This document shows positions 55,802-63,854 of a stretch of DNA of 64,000 nt, piece by piece (the stretch's first letter is position 1; each line of letters begins with the position of its first letter). The DNA comes from Lentisphaerales bacterium (GTDB lineage Bacteria > Verrucomicrobiota > Lentisphaeria > Lentisphaerales > Lentisphaeraceae): NCBI GenBank assembly GCA_022446985.1, contig JAKVBD010000009.1, positions 1-64,000 on the forward strand. Direction: 5' to 3'. The position numbers were made by a program, and so were the translations under genes. The notes under the pieces are model-generated. The model ran no database searches and was not told the DNA's origin. It worked only from the letters and a program-made list of their open reading frames with translations.

Positions 55802-56773
55802 ATGTCTGATAATAATCCTGAAATTCGTCTTAAGAAAGATGATACCAGTAGCGTTGCAAGAGATCAAGACATACTTAAAAAAACAAGTCGCTTCGATAAA
55901 ACAGATTCGACTAGAATTAAAAAAGCTGAGTTAAATGACGATGTTAATACTCAGGCAGTTGTTAAGCCTAAAGTATCATTGAATTCAGGTGAAGATGTTT
56001 TAGACCCAATGACGCTACGTGATTCAGATACGAGTAAATTAAAAAAGATTAAGCCAAAATCATCTACGCAGACGATTAGCTTGGATTCTGAGAATATTTC
56101 AGATACAGTGCATTTGAAAGTTATCAAAGAAAAGAAAAAACAGCTTGCTGGTATTTTGACTGCAAGTCAAACAATCCGTTTGAGACCGCCATCTGATTCA
56201 GGAAAGACTCAGTCTCCTGCCAGTGAAGACACTAAAATGAAGTTGGGGGCTCCTGCTCCTGGTGGTACCGTAAATATGTCACCACAAGGATCTCCAGTTG
56301 GAACTTTGAAAATAAATATGCCTGCAACATCCTCGGAGTCTGGGACAATTAAAGTTTCTAAGCCAAGCTTTCCGGGTTCTCAGGCACCATCAGGTACTCT
56401 TAAAATTAAGAGCCCTGTGGCCGGACAATCAGGAGGAAGTACACTTAAAATTAAGTCTACTGAGCAATCTGGTGTGGCTCCTTCTGGTACGCTTAAACTT
56501 AAATCTGCATCTGCAGATCAGACAGTACGAATGAGTGGAAGCAGTAGTGGTGGAACACTGAAATTAAAAGGCGCTTCTACTTCTCTATCCTCATCAACCT
56601 CAAGAAAGCAGATAAATAACACTGCTGACGATGTAACTTCTTTTGATGGCTTGGATGATGATTCCAGGCTAAAACCAGGTATTATGATGACCTTGAATAC
56701 CTTAATGACAATAGCAGCTCTTGGTTTTGCTGTATTTAAATTATTTGATAATTATACTAAACTTTTTCAATAG
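55802..56773 (+). CDS. Thr-hydrophobic repeat protein with C-terminal membrane anchor, copy A
   Basis: This 323-residue protein belongs to no family I recognise. A charged N-terminus (1-61) leads to a conserved block (62-137, including LDPMTLRDSDTSKLKK and ILTASQTIRLRPP). A Gly/Ser/Pro-rich region with about ten units of the form (S/G)-x-T-(L/I/V)-(K/R/N)-(I/L/M/V) follows (for example GGTVNM, VGTLKI, SGTLKIKS, GGTLKLKG). A final hydrophobic span (about 293-311) ends FKLFDNYTKLFQ. It is probably tail-anchored, with the repeats in the cytoplasm, because there is no signal peptide. It follows the Amuc_1099-like gene by 2 bp. Copy B lies at 62133-63014 and shares 76 identical residues in the block. 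Confidence 0.6.
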   Translation: MSDNNPEIRLKKDDTSSVARDQDILKKTSRFDKTDSTRIKKAELNDDVNTQAVVKPKVSLNSGEDVLDPMTLRDSDTSKLKKIKPKSSTQTISLDSENISDTVHLKVIKEKKKQLAGILTASQTIRLRPPSDSGKTQSPASEDTKMKLGAPAPGGTVNMSPQGSPVGTLKINMPATSSESGTIKVSKPSFPGSQAPSGTLKIKSPVAGQSGGSTLKIKSTEQSGVAPSGTLKLKSASADQTVRMSGSSSGGTLKLKGASTSLSSSTSRKQINNTADDVTSFDGLDDDSRLKPGIMMTLNTLMTIAALGFAVFKLFDNYTKLFQ

Positions 56774-56857
56774 TTTAAGTGTTGTTTAGTAGTTTCAAAT
56801 GTGACAAAAATATCCAAAAAGCCATAAAAACACAAAATCTTACTTTTTAATCAAATA

Positions 56858-56886
56858 TTGACGTGTATTATACAAACTTGAATTAT
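56858..56886 (+). promoter_or_regulatory. Candidate promoter before secretin A
   Basis: TTGACG (56858-56863), a 17-bp spacer and AATTAT (56881-56886) could start transcription about 15-20 nt before the ATG at 56910. The gap after copy A of the repeat protein is 136 bp, the longest inside this operon, so a second promoter is plausible. The -10 is poor. Confidence 0.3.
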
Positions 56887-56909
56887 AAGTGAATCAGGGA
56901 CAAAAAAAA

Positions 56910-59528
56910 ATGAACGACTCTAAACTGTGTTCCACTATATCAAAAAGGTTGGCGCTTTGCGCGCTACTTTCTATACCATATTTGGGTACAGCCCAAGCAC
57001 AGCAGGATACAGGCGAGATAGCTGATCAGGTTATTGGAAAAGATGGAAGCCTTTCAAAAGTTGAAGTTGCTATCAAGCAGCAAAAAGAATTAGAAGGTGA
57101 TAATCTCAAGCTAGTGGCTGAGAAGGCCTACAGAATGGGTGACTTATCAGGCGCCTTGGAGAACTTCAAGAAAGCCATAGCTACTTATAAGAAAGTGTCA
57201 GCATCTGAAGAGCGAGTTCTTCTGAAGATTGAGGACTCAAGTAAAAAGCTTAGCGAAGTATACAAGCAGTTTGCTAAGCAGTTAACTGATGAGGCTGATA
57301 AAAACTTGTCTGTTCAGAAGTTTGATCAAGCAATTGAAACCTTGGAACAGGCTCTGAAATTTAATCCTGAACTTGATCAATTTGTTGCTGAGCAAAAGAG
57401 AAGAGTTGTTGAGTTGCGTAAAGAAGCAGAAAGAGTCGCTGCAATTAACGCAAAAGGACTAGAGATAGAGCATCAAAAGTTAGAGGAAGAAAAAGGCTGG
57501 CGCTTAGAGCAAGCTCAGATCCTGTATTCTGGAAGAAGATTTATTGATGCAAAAGATATGCTTGAAGAGATTTTGGTGTTAGATCCATTTGATTCAAAGG
57601 CAGCAACTTTACTATTAAGAGTTAATGAGAAGTTGCTGTTATCTGGAAGAAGCCGCCGCATTGCAACTGTTCAAGAAAGAGTTGATGAGGTTGAGTGGAA
57701 ATGGAATCTGCCCATAAAGTCAGCTACTGTTGGTTTAACAACAGAGCTTAGTGAAGACGGCCGTATTCCTGCATCGACAGGTTTTGATAAAATTACCGAA
57801 AAACTTAAAATTATTATTCCCAGATTTAGGCAGAATGGTAAGATACAAGAAGTTATCGATGCTCTTAAAGAAGAGAGTATTAAGCAAGATGTAGACAAAA
57901 AAGGTGTAACTTTAATTTATAGACCTTTCGTGGAATCTGCCGCACCAGCAGCCGCAGCGGTAGAAGATGATGGTTTTGATGCTTTCGCTGCTGAAGAGGA
58001 TGATCCATTTGCTGATCCTGAAGATGATATCGCAGAAGCTGCTCCGATGAACGCTGTTGGCAATACTGATAAGAAGTTTAATTTTGACTTCGAGAATATG
58101 CCGATAAACGAAATTATCAGATATATTTGTTTGGCGGCAGGATTAAAATTCAAAGTTGACGATCATGCTGTAATTATCGCAGATCCAAGAGTTCAGATTG
58201 ATGAGATGGTAATTCGTTTTTATCCTGTTAACTCACAGGTGTTTGCTGCGATTAAGGATAACGCTGCAGATGGTGGCGGTGGTGCTGATTTAGTCGGTGG
58301 GATTGAAGATGTCGCTGGTGAAGATGAAGGAAATGTGAAGCAATACTTAGAAGCAATGGGTGTTCAATTTCCTGCAGGAGCAAATGTTGCATATCTAGCA
58401 AACGTTTCTAGACTTGTAGTAACAAATACCATTACTGAACAGAGAAGAGTTCAAGAAATTATTAATCAACTTCAAGTAGAAGCAGCTCAAATTGTTATCG
58501 AAACGAAATTTGTAGAAATTAATCAAGCAGATTTAGAAGAATTCGGTTTTCAGTGGGCTTTGCAAGAGACTGGCACTGTTGATGAAAGAGTTAATTTAAT
58601 ACCCAACTTAGAAGGCAATCTTCTTCTAGATAATGGCAATTATGGTAGAACAGAGATTGGAGTTGATGGTAATATTGTTGAGGTAGATGACGCGGCGTTC
58701 GCTTCTGGTGGTTTAGGATCAGGTATTAGAAGTATTGGTGCTTTTGCTGAAGAGCTCACTATGAATGGTATTGGTCTGGTCACAGGAGAAGCAGAGGAAG
58801 GATTTTTATCTTTTACCAGCGTCATTGGTAGTAATCAATTTAATACTATTGTAAGAGCGCTTTCACAACAGACAAATGCAGATGTATTATCGGCACCTAA
58901 AGTAATTACTCAAAATGGTAATACAGCAATTCTGAGAGTTGTAACTGAAAGATATTTCCCTGAAAGTTGGGAGGCTGCAGAGATTACACTTGTTGGTGGT
59001 GGCAATGGTCAAGGTCAGATTGGCTTACCTGAAATTACCCCGTCTGCGCCTAACTTTGGTGACCCTACTGATTTAGGTGTTGTTTTAGAAGTAACACCAC
59101 AGGTTGACCCTGATGGAGTATCTATTGAAATCGAACTTAAGCCGCAAGTTATTGAGTTTGTAGCCCTTGACTCAACTTTTAACACACCTATCCAGATTTT
59201 AGGAGCAGTTGGTGGCGCTGATATTACCGCATTATCGAGATATGATATGCCAATTTTGTCCTCAAGATCAATAGATACCAGGATTAAGATGTGGGATGGC
59301 GAGTCAGTGGTAATTGGTGGATTGCTTAAGGAGAAGGTTGTCGCTTGGAAGGATAATGTTCCTTACCTTAGTGATGTACCGCTTATAGGTGAACTCTTTA
59401 AGAATGAAGGTGATGGCAGAGTTAAACAAAACCTTTTAATATTTGTAACTGCTAGATTAGTTAATAATGCTGGCTTACCAATTAGAGAAAATAATATCAG
59501 AGGATTACCTGATTTTAAGAGACTTTAA
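56910..59528 (+). CDS. Secretin of the pilus-like cluster (Amuc_1098-like), copy A
   Basis: This secretin forms an outer-membrane channel. AGGGA lies 9 bp before the ATG at 56910, giving a signal peptide (MNDSKLCSTISKRL...GTAQAQ). The N-terminal third is helical and TPR/coiled-coil-like. An acidic Ala/Asp-rich linker (about 340-370) precedes N-domains (FNFDFENMPINEIIRYICLAAG). The C-terminal secretin core includes FVEINQADLEEFGFQW, LSAPKVITQNGNTAIL and the signature VPYLSDVPLIGELF, ending GLPDFKRL. At 872 residues it is long, as PVC secretins are. It is followed 36 bp later by a paralogous secretin gene. The role in a pilus or secretion system is inferred from its neighbours. Confidence 0.85.
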   Translation: MNDSKLCSTISKRLALCALLSIPYLGTAQAQQDTGEIADQVIGKDGSLSKVEVAIKQQKELEGDNLKLVAEKAYRMGDLSGALENFKKAIATYKKVSASEERVLLKIEDSSKKLSEVYKQFAKQLTDEADKNLSVQKFDQAIETLEQALKFNPELDQFVAEQKRRVVELRKEAERVAAINAKGLEIEHQKLEEEKGWRLEQAQILYSGRRFIDAKDMLEEILVLDPFDSKAATLLLRVNEKLLLSGRSRRIATVQERVDEVEWKWNLPIKSATVGLTTELSEDGRIPASTGFDKITEKLKIIIPRFRQNGKIQEVIDALKEESIKQDVDKKGVTLIYRPFVESAAPAAAAVEDDGFDAFAAEEDDPFADPEDDIAEAAPMNAVGNTDKKFNFDFENMPINEIIRYICLAAGLKFKVDDHAVIIADPRVQIDEMVIRFYPVNSQVFAAIKDNAADGGGGADLVGGIEDVAGEDEGNVKQYLEAMGVQFPAGANVAYLANVSRLVVTNTITEQRRVQEIINQLQVEAAQIVIETKFVEINQADLEEFGFQWALQETGTVDERVNLIPNLEGNLLLDNGNYGRTEIGVDGNIVEVDDAAFASGGLGSGIRSIGAFAEELTMNGIGLVTGEAEEGFLSFTSVIGSNQFNTIVRALSQQTNADVLSAPKVITQNGNTAILRVVTERYFPESWEAAEITLVGGGNGQGQIGLPEITPSAPNFGDPTDLGVVLEVTPQVDPDGVSIEIELKPQVIEFVALDSTFNTPIQILGAVGGADITALSRYDMPILSSRSIDTRIKMWDGESVVIGGLLKEKVVAWKDNVPYLSDVPLIGELFKNEGDGRVKQNLLIFVTARLVNNAGLPIRENNIRGLPDFKRL

Positions 59529-59564
59529 TAAATTAAGAATCACAGGGATCACTTGGAGAGTATA

Positions 59565-62054
59565 ATGAATAGTACAAACCTGAATAAAAAACTTTTTGGT
59601 CTTTTGCTTGCCTCTGGTATGATATTAAGCAGTAATGGACAAGAAAAGATTGCTGAGAAAGTAGTCAGCAATGGTGCTGAGTCATCAAAGATTGTAAAGA
59701 TTGATGAAATTTTAAGACAGCAATATGAGCTAGAGGCTGATTTGCTATTTAAAGAAGCTAACTCACTTATTAATTATGAGAAGTTTGAAGAAGCTTCATC
59801 TAAGCTAGAGAAGGTAATTCTACAGCTAAATAAAGTATCTAAGTCAGATAAGCTAATCCTTTCAAAAATTGAGAAAGCTGAAGCTCTGTATGGTGAAAGC
59901 TTAAAGTCATATGCACTGGCTTTAGTCGAGCAAGCTCAGAAAAACCAAAATGAGGAAACTCAGACTGGTTATGAAAAAGCATTAGTTTTGCTTAAGAAAG
60001 CAAAAAAAATTGCTGGTGTAGATGAACAATTAATTAACTCTGAAATAGAGAAAGTTCAAAATCTAATCAAAATAAATGAGCATGTTGAGAAAGTTGGTGC
60101 TCATAGATTGAGAGATGAGTTTGTAAATGATCCTCAGAAGGGTTCAATCGCTAATAAGATTTTATTTGATAGAGCTAAAATTTATTTTTCTCAAAGAAGA
60201 TTTACCTTATGCAGAGCTACTTTAGAACAGATTTTAGTTAATCAGCCATATAATGAAGATGCAGTTAATCTTTTATATAAAACAAATCGTAAGATTTTAG
60301 AAGCTGGTCAACAGAGACGTGAAAATAGCTATCAAGAATTTATTGATGAAGTAGAATGGAAGTGGAGTGATCCAATAAATATCTATTCTACAGATAGTGA
60401 AATTAAGACTGACGTGAGTGTAGTAGATGCTTCTACTCAGGTCGGTAAAATTTACAAAAAACTTCAGATTGTCATTCCGAAAGTTAGGTTTGAAGATAGA
60501 GATTTAGATTTTGTAGTTGATTTCATTAAGAGAACGACAAGAGATCTCGATGAAGAAGGTGAAGGCCTAAATGTAATTGTATCAGTTGATAGTGAAGCAG
60601 CTGCTGCACCTGCAGGTATTGATGATGACCCACTAGCTGATGATCTTGATGAGTTTGATGAGCCAGCAGTAGAAGAAGTCGCAGCATCTGGTGGTAAAAA
60701 AATAAATTTGGATGCAGATGATATTCCTGTAGGTGAAGTAATTAAGTATATCTGTGAACAGGTAGGACTTAAGTACAAAGTTGAAGAATTTGCTGTAATT
60801 ATAGGCGATAATGCTTCGTTCCAGACCTTGGAGACTAAATTTTATTCAATTTCTGCTGGATTATTAGATATTGTTTCTAATAAAGAGGCTGCAGATATTG
60901 TTGATGGTCTTGGTGGCGGTGAAGGTGGTGGGGGTGACCAATTTAAAGACTATTTTACAAGTCTTGGTATTTCCTTTCCTCCTGGCGCAAAGATGAAATT
61001 TGTTCAGCAAGCAATGCGCTTAGTCGTTACTAATACACCAGACAACCATAGGAAACTTGAAGAAGTCTTACGTCAGATTGGGATTGAAACACCTCAAGTA
61101 TCAGTGGAATCAAAATTTATTGAAATCGAGCATACGAATGTAGATGAATTTGGTTTTGAATGGTTGATAGGTTCCTCTAATGAGCCTGGTGATTTGTCTC
61201 CAGGCATAAATCCACAAAATTTAGGTTTTAATGACAATATTGGACCTGATGCGGTAAATCCAAATGCCGGTTTAGATCCATCATCTGATTCTGGTATACG
61301 AGGAATTAACACAATCATTAATCCTGGTAATGGTCTTGGACCGCAAGCTGGCGTAGCTGTAATAATGGGAGACTATTTATTCCAAGGTTTAGTGAGAGCT
61401 CTAGAGCAAGAAACATCTGCAGATACTTTATCTGCACCTCAAGTAACTGCGGTAAGTGGTAAGACTGCTATCATAAGAATTGTAGAAGAAAGATATTTCC
61501 CTGAGAGTTTTGAAGCTCCAGACATAAGTGAACTTACAGCAATTGGTTCAGCTCCAACATTCGGAGAACCGAGAGATGTTGGTATTGTTTTAGAAGTAAC
61601 ACCTACAGTTGAACCTGATGGATATACTATCTCTCTAGATCTAAGACCGCAGATATTAGAATTTGTTGGATATGATGATGCCTTTAACTCTGTCATGGAG
61701 TTACAAACGTTTCAATTGATAGGTGATATTCCTATTCCACTTCCACCAATATTTATTGATGCCATTTACAGTATGCCCATTTTAACTGCCAGAACTATTG
61801 AGACTAGAGTTACAATTTGGGACGGTGAAACTATCATGTTAGGTGGTTTGATCAGTGAGAGAGTCACTTCTGTAAATGACTCAGTTCCATATTTATCTGA
61901 TATCCCACTTGTTGGTCAACTGTTTCAATCAAGTGGTAGTGAAAGTATAAAAACAAACCTATTAATGTTTGTTACTGCGAGATTGATCGATCCTGCAGGT
62001 CTACCTAAGAAACCAAGTGTAGATAAAGGTTTACCAGATTTTAAGAGACTATAA
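59565..62054 (+). CDS. Secretin paralog of the pilus-like cluster, copy B
   Basis: This second full-length secretin (829 residues) has the architecture of copy A. It has a signal segment (LFGLLLASGMILSSNG), a helical TPR-like N-terminal third, an acidic linker (about 335-370, rich in Asp/Glu/Ala), N-domains (INLDADDIPVGEVIKYICEQVG), a secretin core (FIEIEHTNVDEFGFEW, LSAPQVTAVSGKTAI, VPYLSDIPLVGQLF) and the same GLPDFKRL C-terminus. GGAG lies 6 bp before the ATG at 59565. It is clearly a duplication of copy A that has since diverged. Both copies retain all secretin motifs, so neither looks decayed. A strong terminator follows. Confidence 0.85.
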   Translation: MNSTNLNKKLFGLLLASGMILSSNGQEKIAEKVVSNGAESSKIVKIDEILRQQYELEADLLFKEANSLINYEKFEEASSKLEKVILQLNKVSKSDKLILSKIEKAEALYGESLKSYALALVEQAQKNQNEETQTGYEKALVLLKKAKKIAGVDEQLINSEIEKVQNLIKINEHVEKVGAHRLRDEFVNDPQKGSIANKILFDRAKIYFSQRRFTLCRATLEQILVNQPYNEDAVNLLYKTNRKILEAGQQRRENSYQEFIDEVEWKWSDPINIYSTDSEIKTDVSVVDASTQVGKIYKKLQIVIPKVRFEDRDLDFVVDFIKRTTRDLDEEGEGLNVIVSVDSEAAAAPAGIDDDPLADDLDEFDEPAVEEVAASGGKKINLDADDIPVGEVIKYICEQVGLKYKVEEFAVIIGDNASFQTLETKFYSISAGLLDIVSNKEAADIVDGLGGGEGGGGDQFKDYFTSLGISFPPGAKMKFVQQAMRLVVTNTPDNHRKLEEVLRQIGIETPQVSVESKFIEIEHTNVDEFGFEWLIGSSNEPGDLSPGINPQNLGFNDNIGPDAVNPNAGLDPSSDSGIRGINTIINPGNGLGPQAGVAVIMGDYLFQGLVRALEQETSADTLSAPQVTAVSGKTAIIRIVEERYFPESFEAPDISELTAIGSAPTFGEPRDVGIVLEVTPTVEPDGYTISLDLRPQILEFVGYDDAFNSVMELQTFQLIGDIPIPLPPIFIDAIYSMPILTARTIETRVTIWDGETIMLGGLISERVTSVNDSVPYLSDIPLVGQLFQSSGSESIKTNLLMFVTARLIDPAGLPKKPSVDKGLPDFKRL

Positions 62055-62061
62055 TTCTCTG

Positions 62062-62092
62062 CCCACCTGCTAAGCAGGTGGGATTTTTTTTA
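62062..62092 (+). terminator. Terminator after secretin B
   Basis: CCCACCTGC / GCAGGTGGG (62062-62082) with a TAA loop, followed by a run of T (ATTTTTTTTATTTTGG), is a textbook Rho-independent terminator. Copy B of the repeat gene, 50 bp further on, therefore probably needs its own promoter or read-through. Confidence 0.92.
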
Positions 62093-62132
62093 TTTTGGTA
62101 ATATTTTATTTATATAAATTTGGAGTAGTTAA

Positions 62133-63014
62133 ATGAGTGAAGATAAAAGTAAAGCTGAGAAGAATGACGATATAAATACTCAGCCTCTTGTTAAGCCTAA
62201 AGCTGATTTGAAGAGTGGTGAAGATGTATTGGACCCAATGACTCTTCGTGATTCAGATACAAGTAAGCTTAAGAAAATTAAACCAAAATCATCAACTCAA
62301 ACTATTAGTTTGGATTCTGAAAATATTTCAGACACAGTCCACCTAAAGGTAATTAAGGAAAAGAAAAAGCAGCTTGCAGGTATTTTAACAGCAAGTCAAA
62401 CTATTCGCTTAAGACCACCTTCGGATTCTGGCAAGACTCAAACACCTGCAGCAGCTGGTACTATGAAAATTGGTACTACTGAACCTGGTGGAACGGTTAA
62501 TATACCTCAACAGGGTTCACCAGCTGGTACTTTGAAGATTAATATGCCTGCAACTTCATCAGAGTCAGGTACGATAAAAGTTTCAAAGCCTAACTTTTCA
62601 GACCCAGCAGCGGCTGGTGGAACACTAAAGATTAAAAGCCCTGTATCAGTAGATACTGGCGGTGGTGCCGGTGGAACACTTAAAATTAAGTCTCCAACTG
62701 ATAGTGGTGCTCCATCCGGTACGCTCAAACTTAAAGCAGCTCCGGGTGGCGATCAAACAGTGAGACTTGGAGAAGATAAAAAGGGTGGAACTCTGAAGCT
62801 TAAAGGTGCATCAGCTCCAACTTCTGCATCACCATCGGTAAAGCAAACTGCTAGATCAAATGCTCCAGCTGATTCTTATGATGAGGTTGTAGGTGATGAT
62901 CCTAAGGCTCTGCCAGGTATATTTATGACTATAAGTTCATTGGTCGCTATTGGCACTATTGGATTTACCGTATTTAAGTTATTTGATAATTATACAAAGT
63001 TATTTGGTCAGTAA
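62133..63014 (+). CDS. Thr-hydrophobic repeat protein with C-terminal membrane anchor, copy B
   Basis: This 293-residue paralog of the protein at 55802 has a shorter N-terminus (conserved block at 28-103). The same repeat region follows, with units such as SGTIKV, GGTLKIKS, SGTLKLKA, QTVRLG and GGTLKLKG. It ends with the same span and FKLFDNYTKLFG terminus. The 76-residue block is identical to copy A, while the DNA differs at many silent positions. The gene is downstream of a strong terminator and is followed by its own terminator. GGAG lies about 10 bp before the ATG. Function is unknown; linkage to the secretins implies a part of the same machine. Confidence 0.6.
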   Translation: MSEDKSKAEKNDDINTQPLVKPKADLKSGEDVLDPMTLRDSDTSKLKKIKPKSSTQTISLDSENISDTVHLKVIKEKKKQLAGILTASQTIRLRPPSDSGKTQTPAAAGTMKIGTTEPGGTVNIPQQGSPAGTLKINMPATSSESGTIKVSKPNFSDPAAAGGTLKIKSPVSVDTGGGAGGTLKIKSPTDSGAPSGTLKLKAAPGGDQTVRLGEDKKGGTLKLKGASAPTSASPSVKQTARSNAPADSYDEVVGDDPKALPGIFMTISSLVAIGTIGFTVFKLFDNYTKLFGQ

Positions 63015-63038
63015 TTATTGATTCTAGCTTAACTCTTA

Positions 63039-63067
63039 GCCTCGGTTTTATGACTGGGGCTTTTTTG
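63039..63067 (+). terminator. Terminator after repeat protein copy B
   Basis: AGCCTCGG pairs with CTGGGGCT (63039-63062, two G-U pairs) around an 8-nt loop and is followed by TTTTT. It ends the secretin locus, 25 bp after the last stop. Confidence 0.75.
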
Positions 63068-63140
63068 TAGCAACAAAAAAAACAGAGTTCCAATAAAGAA
63101 ACTCTGCTTAAAATCAAATATAAAAAAACTAGGAAGTTTA

Positions 63141-63482
63141 TTACTTAGTTTTTTCTACAAGTGAAGCAAATGCTTTTGGGTCATTCAAAGCAAGGTCAGC
63201 TAGAACCTTTCTGTTTAGTTCAATGTTTTGCTTCTTAAGACCATTGATGAATTTGCTGTAGTTAGTACCAAGCTGACGACATGCAGCATTGATTCTTACA
63301 GTCCAAAGTCTTCTGAATTGACGCTTTTTAAGTTTTCTGCCTTTATAAGCGTGAACACCAGCTTTATCTACAGCATCTGAAGCTGTTCTGATTTGCTTAC
63401 TTCTTGCGCCATAAAAACCTTTGGCTCTTTCAAGAATTCTTTTACGTCTTGTTCTTGAGGCAACTGCGTTAGTAGATCTCAT
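63141..63482 (-). CDS. rplT: 50S ribosomal protein L20
   Basis: L20 is a primary 23S rRNA-binding protein and in several bacteria represses its own operon. The 113-residue protein matches the family, with [51 protein letters not shown] and the [25 protein letters not shown]-terminal region. It is the third gene of the infC-rpmI-rplT operon (16 bp after rpmI). The expected first residues (family MPR.K..V..R.RRKK) appear here as [15 protein letters not shown]. Confidence 0.97.
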   Translation of the reverse strand: MRSTNAVASRTRRKRILERAKGFYGARSKQIRTASDAVDKAGVHAYKGRKLKKRQFRRLWTVRINAACRQLGTNYSKFINGLKKQNIELNRKVLADLALNDPKAFASLVEKTK

Positions 63483-63498
63483 TTAATTAGTCCTCCAA

Positions 63499-63702
63499 TT
63501 AGCTCAGGCCGTAAGGCAGAGAGTTTTTAACGTTGTTAAGTTCAGTTCCGCTAAGGACTTTAGCTTTACCTAGACGGTTCTTTCTTTTGGAAGACTTTTT
63601 AGTCAAGATATGTCTTTTGCCTGGACTATTGTGCATGAATTTGCCGCTTTTTGTCTGCTTGAGACGCTTAGCTACGCATTTTCTAGTTTTCTGTTTAGGC
63701 AT
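63499..63702 (-). CDS. rpmI: 50S ribosomal protein L35
   Basis: The 67-residue basic protein begins MPKQKTRKCVAKRLKQTKSGKFMHNSPGKRHILTKKSSKRKNRLGK, the L35 pattern. The gene has a strong AGGAG about 7 bp before its ATG. It lies between infC (152-bp gap containing two hairpins) and rplT (16 bp). The length and arrangement are typical of the conserved infC-rpmI-rplT operon. Confidence 0.96.
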   Translation of the reverse strand: MPKQKTRKCVAKRLKQTKSGKFMHNSPGKRHILTKKSSKRKNRLGKAKVLSGTELNNVKNSLPYGLS

Positions 63703-63735
63703 CGTTAACTCCTAATTTTCATTAAAGTTAAACTG

Positions 63736-63757
63736 ATACGGCCGATGCCAGCCGTAT
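63736..63757 (-). promoter_or_regulatory. Hairpin in the rpmI leader, candidate L20 autoregulatory site
   Basis: ATACGGC / GCCGTAT forms a 7-bp stem with an 8-nt loop, 34 nt before the rpmI ATG. Its place between infC and rpmI is where translational control by L20 operates in some bacteria. Structural similarity to the L20 rRNA site was not tested. Confidence 0.35.
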
Positions 63758-63784
63758 GCAGAAGGACTTAAACCATAGGATGAA

Positions 63785-63840
63785 AGCAAAAAAAAACCAG
63801 CTAAAAATAAGACAAAGTTATGCCTATTTATAAGCTGGTT
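63785..63840 (-). terminator. Attenuator or terminator between infC and rpmI
   Basis: On the minus strand AACCAGCT (63840-63833) pairs with AGCTGGTT (63802-63795), and the stem is followed by nine or more T. The loop is about 30 nt. It lies just past infC inside the ribosomal operon, so it may be a partial terminator or attenuator. Confidence 0.5.
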
Positions 63841-63854
63841 AAAAGAAGATTAAT

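Noticed and set aside
56212-56600. Possible CRISPR or DNA tandem repeat
   Set aside because: The repeated units are protein-level (TLKIK-like) with irregular spacing and variable codons; no constant DNA repeat or spacer structure.
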